Assembly: GCA_963678675.1 (NCBI GenBank) | Contig: OY783201.1 | Coordinates: forward strand, 1,498,001-1,562,000 | Length of the DNA stretch: 64,000 nucleotides | Origin: Xiphydria camelus | Taxonomy: Eukaryota; Arthropoda; Insecta; Hymenoptera; Xiphydriidae | Direction: 5' to 3' | Part shown: in pieces, positions 12,075 through 21,400 of the stretch | Layout of the letters: the number at the start of each line of letters is the position of its first letter | How positions within the stretch are numbered: position 1 is the stretch's first letter | Notes under the pieces: model-generated | The model's database searches: none | What the model saw: only the letters and a program-made list of their open reading frames with translations | Told to the model about the DNA's origin: nothing | Translations under genes and position numbers: made by a program

Positions 12075-14305
12075 TTGACACGGTGTTACAGAATCTTTGA
12101 AGGACGCAAAAGAATTAGAAAGTGTTTTCGCCTAAATGTCGCGCGTACGTCGGGTGCGGAAAGAATTTCTATGGCGAATGTGTCAGTAACCCGTTGCTTC
12201 CTGAAATTACGGTAGCGGTTCTTTCTCTGGTCGGTATGATTCGGTTTTAGCGTTGTCTTTTTTTTTTTATTACAGATTCGAAGAATTTGGACAAAATTAT
12301 AAACCCCGTTTTTTTTTCATGTTTCATTTTCCATCTTATCCAAGGTTGAAAAATATACTTTGAATTGCAGCTAAGTCATAGTCTAGTACTATCTCCTTCG
12401 CATTCATTGCTTGGCGTAGCGTCCTCATCCACTTACATCTCAGTTGATCCGCTGACCTTCATCCACTTATAGGTAACTCAACGAATAATTATTTTTTCGA
12501 GTCGTTTCTCTTTCGTTTTTCATTGAATACGTATACGGATTACAAATGAGATTTAAAAATATGAATATTTGTTTACGTTAAGACCGAATTGCATCGCGGC
12601 ATCCGAGCGGTGCAGGTTCCACGTACCGCGCGCACGCGGGACGTGTAATTGCGCCACACCGAACGCGGCGCGCGACCGGGAAGTCGCACGAGAGTTCTGC
12701 CATCGGGGAAATTGATTTATGGCCGGTCAGCGCCCGGCGGCGGGCCGACGCGGTGAAATCGTTTCTGTATCTGGATTCTGGAAAGCGACGCGCGGCCGAA
12801 TGTCAAGATTCGAAAATCTGGAGCAGCTGTGTAACCTTGTCGCGTACGGCCGTTGCCCGCGTTTCATAAACCGGAATAGAGGAAGGCGGCGGCGGCGGCG
12901 ACGCGCAAGAGTTTCGTTTTCTACGATGGAACCGGCGTTTCTCCGGAATTGAGAGTCGCGGCGGAAGCCTTATTCCCCGAGAACTCGTTAGATAACACGA
13001 TCATCCTTCGCGCTATACTAATTTCCACCGGCGGAATTTAGACGCAAGCCGCGCATGCACGGGAGCGCGCGGTAATTGCTCAAATTGCGAGATGTAAACG
13101 GTCGATGATTTGCGATAAGTGTACCCGTCAATGCGAATAAATAGATTCCACTTCATCTACCGGCGAGCCGGCAATACCCGGCGAATGAAATCGTACTGCT
13201 CTTCCTCGCGGAACGAACTCGTACGCGATGGCTATCGCGAAAAAGAAACGAGTGCGCAGCGTGTACGTAACACAGTTTACGCGTCGACGGATATACAGGA
13301 CGATTTATATGATCAAAGTTGTCATCGGTCGAAACGTACGATGATGACATTGCTCGGAGACGAGGACTTTCGCGCATGGAAGTATAAAAATACCTCTCGA
13401 TTACGAATCGCGCCGGATACCACATCCACGCCATTCGTCACCCAGTTACGGACGCGTCACTTATCACGTCGCTCAAAACACCATCGCGATGAAAATCCCT
13501 CCCCGCGCGTCGCGAATCCACCGTGACGAATGGCGTGTTGTCCGCGACTCGTACGTCTTCTCGTCTCCCGGCTTCTCTCACCTTTCGCGACCTTGAGCGC
13601 GCGCGCGCGCGGCAGGAGGGCGGCTCTCCTTTTCGCGCGTTCCGATCCTCCCGCGTGTCCGCCCGCCACGCGACTCATCTACTTTGTTTCTCGCGCGACG
13701 CGCTTTCCTCGTGACCAGGTAAAACGGCATCCCGTCCTTCGAGGTTTCGGGACCAGGCTTCTTCTCCGAGCCGCGGTTTATTCGGGCGGACAACCCTGCG
13801 AATCGGGGTTGAGCCGTTCCCGCGGGGTAAACCGTTAGCCGGACCAGGACTGCTCCTGCGCGCGGGGTCGAGGTAAAAAAAACTCGCTGGCTCGCTCGAG
13901 TAACCTTGCCATACGTAACCTTGCGCCTGAACTTCGCGGGTGTCGGGCGGCGTCGACGCGGACGAGAGAGACGCGTGGACGACGGCGATCGCCGCGGTCC
14001 ACCTAGCTCGCCCGGCCCCGCTTCTCGATCACTTTCTCCGCGAGCGACGGCCCCACCGGGAGCGAGATAAACAACGCGAGAGGAGAGGAAGGTTCACGTA
14101 AGCCTTTCCTGCAGCGGCGTATCCCGGAGCCGCGCGCGAACGCGGGAAGAGCCCGCGCCGCACGCCGCGCCCGCCGCGTACCACGGCTTCCACCACCTTC
14201 CGCTTCCCACTTCCAAGCGACCGCTCCGCCACTTCGCCGCCGCGGTTCTCCACCACCTGCCGCGCGCCGTTCGTCCTTCCCGGGCCACGGGGGAGGATAC
14301 GCGCC

Positions 14306-14312
14306 TATATAA
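14306..14312 (+). promoter_or_regulatory. TATA box of WK2
   Basis: TATATAA lies 104 bp before the WK2 ATG (14410), about the same spacing as in WK1 (90 bp). The implied start site is near 14336. The similar promoter layout supports a tandem duplication that included the promoter. Confidence 0.65.
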
Positions 14313-14409
14313 CTACGACGTTCCGCTGATTGGACGAAGTAAGCCAAGTTTACCTGCGCCCAGGGAACAAGAAAACGCGCCCGAGCCCAGCGGGCGGCAC
14401 AAGGACAGT

Positions 14410-17199
14410 ATGAGGATTCGCCCGAGATGCGCGGTCAGTTGACAAGCGTGAGATACATATCGGTCGCGAGGAGGTCGAACGTTTGAGTCGCGGCGAGGCG
14501 AGGAAGGACGGACGCGAATCGGTGGACAAATTTTTTGGTGAAATTCGCTCGCGGTTTCGGGACTCTTCCTTTGTACACTTGGAACGAGTAACCGGGTGAT
14601 CGCGAGAGGTACTCTCGGTGGGTCGGTGCAGCGGAGTTGACGTTCTTCGCGTGAGAGAATCTGCGCGCGGAAGGACGTGCTTGTGGTTCCGGGAGCCGTA
14701 CGAGGGTGGCCGGTGGTCGAGTAAGGGAAGCGAAATTAATTTCTCTCCGGCACTGTTCCCATTTTCGCACCTACGAATCGCCGGAGGTCGTTCACATTTC
14801 TCTTAAAGTCTCGCACGACCGATCGACGAGTTTCGCATTAATTCGGGCAAGCGCGGGCTCGTTAATTGTTTCATTAAAAAACGACTATTAATATTATTAT
14901 AAACGTCAATAATATTATTTTCGCCGCGAAGAATTTTTGCACATCGATCAATTTTTTTAATACCTCACAAATTGTTTCCTTCTCGCGGGCTCAGATCTGC
15001 AAAATCGAGCATGGATTGAGTAGCGATTAAATTGCACAACGCGTCATGGCGCACGTAATAAATTCAAAATTAGACGATTGCAAAATGAAAAGAAATATTT
15101 TTGACGTAGAAAAATGGGAAAAACCCGAAATTCGTCACACGAGTCCCCGATGCACCTCGAAACGTCTTCCTCGGATAAATCGAAAGCAATCGCGTCTTTC
15201 TAATTTGCCTGCGAGAAGAGAGGAAGAGAGAGAGAGAGAGGGACGAGACGGGGAGAAAGAAGATAGAAAGCCGACTATTTTTATTTGTGTTTCTATACCG
15301 CGCGATTCTTCGGCGCCGCGCAACTGGACCCACCGGAGGCTATCGTGATTCACGGAGCAGTGAAAGAAAGGCGTTTTGAATAAGTCGCCCGCTTTGTACA
15401 CGTAGAAGAGCGATCGATTACCACGCCGATCGGACGATCGAACGGTGCTCTTTGTATCGCGTCGCCTCGAAAGGAGGACTCGAAAGAGAGCGTGAAAGCG
15501 GGCCGCGTTTCACGGCGCGACGCGCGTTCGTTAGTGCAATTAATTAATCCGCGCGCGCGCGCCCGTTAATTTCGCAGGTCGCATTGGTTGTGCTACTGCA
15601 AGCCGTTCTTGTGGCGAGCAAGGCATTGGATCGAACGCAGCTACAGCAGCAATCGCAGCAACAAACCCCGTAAGCATTTCATCTTCTTTTAGCGGTCACA
15701 TTCTACTTTGATTCAAACGTGTGGTTGGACCGGTGGACGAAAGAAAAAATGAAATAAATAAATAAACGGGCGATCGTTATTATCGCACGAATCAATCGCG
15801 GTGTACGATCGGATCGGGAGAAAGCAAAATAAATGTTAACGATGTATTCCGTCATTTTTTTTCCTCATCCTCAATTCGTTGCAGATATGGCACTGAGGTG
15901 GCACAAAAACGATGGGGTGGTGACGAAGGCTACGGACTCGATTTAGCTGATCACCACGATGACCATCACGAGGAGCACCACGATCACCACGATCACCACG
16001 ACCACCACGATCCGGGATACTGGAAGAAGAAGCTGATCTGGAAGCCGGGTTGGAAGAAGATCTGGAACCCCGCCAAGAAGCAGATCTGGAAGCCGGCGTG
16101 GAAGAAGATCTGGAAACCGATCTGGGAACCGACCAAGAAGGCCGTGTGGAAGGAGATCCAGGTGCCGGCCTGGAAGAAGATCTGGAAACCCGTGTGGAAG
16201 GAGATTCAGGTACCGGTATGGAAGGAGATTCAAGTGCCGGCGTGGAAGAAGGTCTGGAAGCCCGTCTGGAAGCCGATCCAGGTCCCGGCCTGGAAAGAGA
16301 TCCAGGTGCCGGCTTGGAAGAAGATCTGGAAGCCGGTCTGGAAGGAGATTCAGGTGCCCGCCTGGAAGGAGATTCAAGTGCCGGCCTGGAAGAAGGTCTG
16401 GATACCCGAGTGGGTCAAGGTCGGCATCCCCGGCGAGCACTACCACGGCACCGACCACCACGGCTGGCAGTACACCAGCCACGACCTCTGGAAGAAGAAG
16501 CTCGTGTGGAAGCCGCTGTGGAAGAAGTACTGGAAGCCCGCGAAGAAGCAGATCTGGATACCGGATAAGAAGCTCGAGTGGAAGGAGGCGTGGAAGCAGG
16601 TGTGGAAGCCGGCCAAGAAGCAGATCTGGGTGGACGACAAGAAGCTGGTGTGGAAGGAGGAGTGGAAGCAGATCTGGCGGCCGGACAAGAAGCTCACCTG
16701 GATCCCCGACAAGAAGCTCGAGTGGAAGGAGGCCTGGAAGCAGGTGTGGCGGCCGGACAAGAAGCTCGAGTGGATCCCGGACAAGAAGCTCGCGTGGAAG
16801 GAGGCGTGGAAGCAAATCTGGGTGCCGGATTGGAAGGAGATCTGGGTGCCCGGTTGGAAGAAGATCTGGAAGCCCGTGTGGATATCCGAGTGGTTCCCGA
16901 GCGAGGACCATCACGATCACCACCACCATCACGGCGGATGGGAGGATCGCAAGGACGAGCAAGCGCGAAGCGCTCAAGTAGTACCGTACAGTCCGCAATC
17001 GGTGGACGCGCGAAATTCCGGGGGGGAGCAGCAGCAGCAGCAACAGCAATTGACCGATAACAATAAGGTCAACTGGGAGAGATCCTTCCAGGCCAAACAG
17101 CAGCGAGAATCCCCGAGCCAGGATCTCGTACCGCCGTCGGCGGTGGCACCGAACGCCGCTCAGACGAGCGGGAGCAATTTGAAATTTCCCAGTCGCTAA
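14410..17199 (+). CDS. WK2: secreted Trp/Lys/His-rich repeat protein (3 exons, 476 aa)
   Basis: Exons are 14410-14433, 15578-15669 and 15885-17199, with intron phases 0 and 2 exactly as in WK1. Exons 1-2 encode an Arg-rich n-region and a long hydrophobic core ending near ASKA, a clear signal peptide, then a Gln-rich stretch. Residues about 60-83 are His/Asp/Glu-rich. Residues 85-375 form the Trp/Lys repeat: 51 Trp by my count, W-x3-W or W-x7-W almost throughout. The N-terminal block uses WKEIQVPAW and WKPVW; the C-terminal block uses WIPDKKLEWKEAWKQ. The two are separated by the same GIPGE...HGWQYTSHDLW linker as WK1 (215-245). After residue 376 come a His cluster, a polar tail and a 7-Gln run. 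The YGAP and Gly-rich parts of WK1 are absent. No enzyme motif is seen. A structural extracellular role, perhaps metal- or quinone-linked through His and Lys, is inference. I do not recognise a named family. Confidence 0.9.
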
Positions 17200-17433
17200 C
17201 GCGAGCGCCCGAAGCGTCGCGGTCGACCGCGATTGCGCGACGTAAAAGAGGCGCGAATGTAACATAAGCTGCTGTACATATTAATTGTAAGCTACCGTAG
17301 GTACTTGGAGCGCTCGCTACTCGACTGATGTGCCCTATCGTCGATAGGGTTTGTATAAGTTGTGCGTTACTCTTGTCTCACGAACAACGCCGTTGTTGAT
17401 TGTTTTCACTGTTTGTTAACTAATGCCGTTACG

Positions 17434-17439
17434 AATAAA
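17434..17439 (+). terminator. Polyadenylation signal of WK2
   Basis: AATAAA lies 235 nt after the WK2 stop, followed by an AT- then GT-rich stretch (GGGCTCGTTTTGTGTTTC). Confidence 0.7.
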
Positions 17440-19943
17440 ACGTACTATTAATATTTTGTTAAAGGGCTCGTTTTGTGTTTCACGTATTCACATCTAAGGA
17501 CTCGTATCTGAGGACGTCAAAGGCGATGTGACGCAACGTACGAACGAACGTCGAGCGCGTCTTTTATTCAGGCAGAACGCGCGCGCGCGTAGCGGTGTAA
17601 GAAGCTGCTGCAGTAGGTACTCCACATACCTATACGCGTGTGCGACTCCGTGCGGAACCTCGCGGAGAAAGTAGACTCCTGTTATATGGCGGGAACGATA
17701 CGGTGGAGTTTGGCCGAGGAGAAAGTCCCCCGGTCACCCACACTCGTCGGGTCGAAAGCATAAATTAATTCATAGGTATAGTGGCGTGTCTTTCCCCGCG
17801 CGCTCCTTTTTTTCTGCCCGTACGCGGACGCGTATTAGCGCCGGGTGAAATGCGCGATCACATTCGCCCGCGTGTGAACGCGCGACGCGTCGCGGGGCCA
17901 CGAAATCTCTCGCCGCGCTGGACCGGCGACCTGCGCGGGATGCTGCGGCTGGGGGGTATGCGTGAGTATCCGCGTCTTTACGTATCCTCGGATTTCACCG
18001 GGCCGAATGTATCGTGCGGATTTCGCCGCGTCATCCGAATAAAAAGAAATAGGGCAACCCGGGAACGCGTACAGTCGAATCTCGAAGTTGGGGTAAAAAA
18101 TATTCCTCGATTCCTTCTGCAGAGGGAGAGAGAGAGAGAGGGAGAGAGACGCAGCACTACGCGTGTGGCACGCCGTCGTGCCGTCGAAATGTTGGGGTAC
18201 GCTCGCTCGAATTTCACGCCGTTAATTGTTCCGGGATTCTGAGCCGGCCGCTCTGCGCGTCCGGCGGAATAAAAAACCAGTTACCCGGGGGGCTTAATTG
18301 CTTTTTAGAGACGGCGCACGAAAACTCGCGGTGAAACGAGGTAAGCCGGTATTAGACAAAACGTATTCCGAGGCGTTTCGGCAGGGAGAAGTTGATCGGC
18401 GTGCGTGTAGCGCGTCTGTATACGCGCGGGGTCACACATGTGTGGTGTTCACTTTCCAAAAAGGAGCAGGTGCGGGGCGCCGTCCGACTCGAAAGTGGTC
18501 GGCGCGTCGTGCGATCGGGAGGAGGATGTGTTTTTATATCACCGGCGATAAAATGCGCTAAATTCGGGGTAAGTTTAATCTCGATTCATACAGCGAGAAA
18601 GGAAATTGTAGATTTGACTAAATTGGCGGCCACGGGCAGGGGAACGCCGATCAAGTTATTTGAATTAAATAATTTGGTTATAATGATTAGAAATTGTTTG
18701 ACGAAAACAAGCTGTGGTCAGGTCTAGCAAATTATTTGTTCAAGTTCCCCCGCCCATGACCGCTAATTTAGTCAAATCTATCACATTTTCTTCTCAGCGT
18801 ACATATTTCTAGATGCGGCATCGAAAATATAGGAGCTCTCGGTAGCCCGGAAGCATCTAGATTGAACGTCCTCGTGGGAAGCCGAGAGAAATTGATTTTC
18901 GGTTAGCACCTACACTCCGCGCATAGTTAACATATAGAAACTTGACCATCGCTGTTAATCGGACGGCGCGCGGTGACACTGCGGTGAAATCTTGGTATTT
19001 CTACTGGCGCCGCGCGCAACGCCACTTGTTATATCTTGCGACATGACGTTTATATGCTTCCGACCACCGGAGAATGCTTTTTACGTGTTCGCGATTCTGG
19101 ATTTCCAATGGAAAAGTTTCGAATTGCTATTTACGAGGATATATATATTCGAGCTACGTTTCGCGTGACGAATACACGCGCGGAATACCGAGTCGAAAAG
19201 AGATGCCGCGTCGGTTTTAGAATCAGCCTCGGTGTAAGTATCTAAGGAATATATGTATATGTACTTATAAAACGGATGCAGCGCGCGGAGAATTGGAAAT
19301 GCAGGCGACTTCCTCGCGCGGACGGACCACCTTATCAGGACGGCGGGAGGCACGAAGCTGCGAGATTCGCGTGCATGGAGTTTATTAATTTAACGTTAAT
19401 CTACCACCAACGCTGATTACTTCTTCTATACATGTATGTATAACAGGGATTCCATTTAAATGAGGTGAACAAGAGGGGAATGGGTGAGATAACGTTTTCT
19501 AAGTGAGATTACTGTCCGAGCGATGACTCGACATTGAAGTAATCTCCTTCTTTCTCCTCCTCGTGACGCTTGTGAAAGCTCATCACGATTTTATTAACAT
19601 GTCGCTCGGTTGACGAAAGAACTGCATTATTTTACGCGCCCTTATACTGCGCCTATTTCGCGGAATTAAATGTATTAATTTAAAGATTTCCTCGGTATGG
19701 AATTCTTTGCAGATTGGACAACGCCGTTTGTACAGTGTCGCGAAAAATTTTGAGTGCGCTTCGTTTACAGAGCTGCGCCTGCATTATATCGAACAATGTA
19801 TCTGTGTAATGACTAGCGATGGTCTTATCGAACGGTGGTCTTTGTTCAATCATAGGCAAGTTTTTTTTTCATCGAATACGCGACGATATAACGATATCGC
19901 CTGTCCTTAGAAATCGCTGGAAATTTTGAAAGAATTATATTAA
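17440..19943. other. Spacer between WK2 and the piggyBac remnant, no gene recognised
   Basis: CpG-rich at first and turning AT-rich after about 18.6 kb. It contains a (GA)n tract near 18121-18150 and the MITE at 18609-18780. Short frames are present but none has recognisable content. Confidence 0.5.
18609..18780. mobile_element. MITE family A, copy 1 (172 bp)
   Basis: The terminal inverted repeats begin TAGATTTGACTAAATT on both strands, and similarity continues through GGCGGCCACGGGCAGGGGAA on the left and the mirror of a GGCGGG-type block on the right. The ends are TA...TA, suggesting TA target duplication as in Tc1/mariner elements. The interior is too short to code. A second copy forms the outer part of the element at 25085-25488. 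Confidence 0.82.
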
Positions 19944-21007
19944 CACATTGCGTACGGCGCTCTGCGCATTCAACGCGCTCTCAAGACCCGCACATTTTTG
20001 GACGTTTCAGAAGCATGCTTTACTTGGCAAGCAACAGGAAGCGGATACGCACATTTCTAATTTGTATTTGGTATTATATTCATATAAATTGCTATTAAAT
20101 ATTACTATAGATATAGTTAATATGTCTATTTATTGCATAAGTTTTTTACATGTTAACTATTATTTATTTCAGAAACTTAAATAACGCTTTAGAGTGTGAT
20201 ATCTGGTAAAACGTACTCCATATTGCGCAATGCTGTTCGGCACAATTTGCAACGGTATCTTGTTTCGCTCCTTTTTCCATTGGACGAACAAACTTTACAT
20301 TGTTTGGTTGGGAACTTCTTCTTGCCTTTACTCGTTATTGGTTCAAGTAGATGCTGTTTCATATTACCAACGAGTCTATATCTATGGTAGGTCGATGCGT
20401 AGATGATTTGTTGTATTTGAAGTACCTTGTTCTATATCCATAAATGTATCCATTGATTTTTCATCCGTCGTCTATAATTTCATCACAGCAAGTAGAAAAT
20501 CTTTATATTTCATTTTTTCATCATTATACACGAATTATAAATCTTGAATGCATTGAATATACCGCAGTTGATGAGATATAATACTAACTTTTACGGCCAT
20601 TTGATTGTTTTTCTCAATATTGAGTAATATGATAGATACTGATCAGCAATGTCAACACCGTTCATGTTTAAATTATAGTCTGCGCTGCATTTCGGTTTCT
20701 GCATGGTTTTATATTTTCCAATACATTCAACCATTTCAAATTTATGAATTATCGAAATCATTCGTACCTCTCTCTTATCTTTCCAAATTTGCAACAAAAT
20801 ATCACCCTTTTTTTTAGATTTGACGACTTCATTTTTTAAAACATTTTGGCAATCTATTGGCGCGTATTGTGCCACATATTCGTATTTTATTTTGTAATAA
20901 AAATTCGCCGACTCATTGGAAAAAACATGAAAACGAGATATCTCGTGACCCGTACGCAGCGTTCAATTCGCTAAAAACGAGATATCTCGTGACCTGTACG
21001 TAATGTG
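19944..21007 (-). mobile_element. Degenerate piggyBac-like element
   Basis: The left end TTAA|CACATTGCGTACGG and the right end (reverse complement CACATTACGTACAGG) form short terminal inverted repeats. The left flank is TTAA, the usual piggyBac target; the right flank (AAGG) no longer matches. Near the right end AACGAGATATCTCGTGACC appears twice, each copy with a 12-bp palindrome. A C-terminal transposase relic lies on the minus strand inside. At 1.06 kb it is much shorter than an autonomous element, so it is internally deleted and inactive. Confidence 0.75.
20196..20912 (-). pseudogene. piggyBac transposase, C-terminal fragment
   Basis: Reading from about 20912 downwards, one frame gives CGTIRANRLPK, a typical piggyBac block (CGT.R.NR.G.P). 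After a frame change, 20875-20591 encodes KDKREVRMISIIH and NMNGVDIADQYLSYYSILRKTIKW, the M-x-GVD-x-x-DQ part of the DDE_Tnp_1_7 domain. Further down is a cysteine-rich end (CKVC...GKRSETRYRCKLC) like the family's C-terminal zinc finger, again frameshifted. The N-terminal half of the transposase is missing. It is a clear pseudogene with at least two frame breaks. Confidence 0.8.
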
Positions 21008-21353
21008 AAGGGGCAAATTTTACAGCAAGATAAGGTAGGCAGGTTTCTCTCTCTCTCTTTCTTTTACGTATTGACTGCTGAAGATGCATCTATGTATCTA
21101 CGAGCGTCATGCATCGCATCTATGGGCTTCCGAACCACTTCTTTTATCCGGTATACGTATAAATTCGGCGTGACAAGACGATTCGAGGCGCAGTGACGAG
21201 CGTCGAGCATTGTTACGAGGCAGGAGGAAAGAGTCTACGTACAAAACAGCTTCATGAAAAGACTCGCCACATGAAAAAGGTATTTTTGTCGAAGGCCATG
21301 GAAGTCACGCTGATAATATCACTGTGGAGGCACCAAAAATGTTTCTTCCGAGA

Positions 21354-21360
21354 TATAAGA
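21354..21360 (+). promoter_or_regulatory. TATA box plus initiator of the first P450
   Basis: TATAAGA at 21354 is 31 bp before the A of TCATTAG (21385), the ideal TATA-to-initiator spacing. Transcription would start only about 16 nt before the ATG at 21401, giving a very short leader. Confidence 0.6.
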
Positions 21361-21400
21361 TAGGCCGGCACGGCTCGACCGATCATTAGTGCGTTCGAAG

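Larger units (their letters stand above)
4975..14300. other. About 9.3-kb spacer between the WK paralogs, no gene recognised
   Basis: The DNA is strongly CpG-rich. Frames of 60-175 codons occur on both strands but look like compositional noise: Arg/Ser/Thr-rich, overlapping in several frames, with no motif. It holds the small duplication near 6.4 kb, the foldback repeat at 8.2-8.7 kb and a GAC microsatellite near 12.05 kb. The rest may be regulatory DNA of the WK genes or non-coding RNA; nothing supports either specifically. Confidence 0.5.

Noticed and set aside
4975..14300. Many 60-175-codon frames between the WK genes
   Set aside because: Stops are rare in CpG-rich DNA. The frames overlap on both strands, are Arg/Ser-rich and contain no motif or credible splice partners.
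16050..17060. Long acidic frames (Glu/Gly/Val-rich) in another plus frame of WK1 and WK2
   Set aside because: The repeat codons leave this frame open as well. The composition is fully explained by the repeat, and the main frame is the one linked to the signal-peptide exons.
15943..17265. A 440-codon open frame antisense to WK2 (and a 318-codon one antisense to WK1 at 3494-4450)
   Set aside because: They are mirrors of the Trp/Lys repeat: TGG-AAG-AAG reads as Leu/Pro/Arg-rich sequence on the other strand with no stops. No independent start context or domain was seen, so they are treated as shadows.
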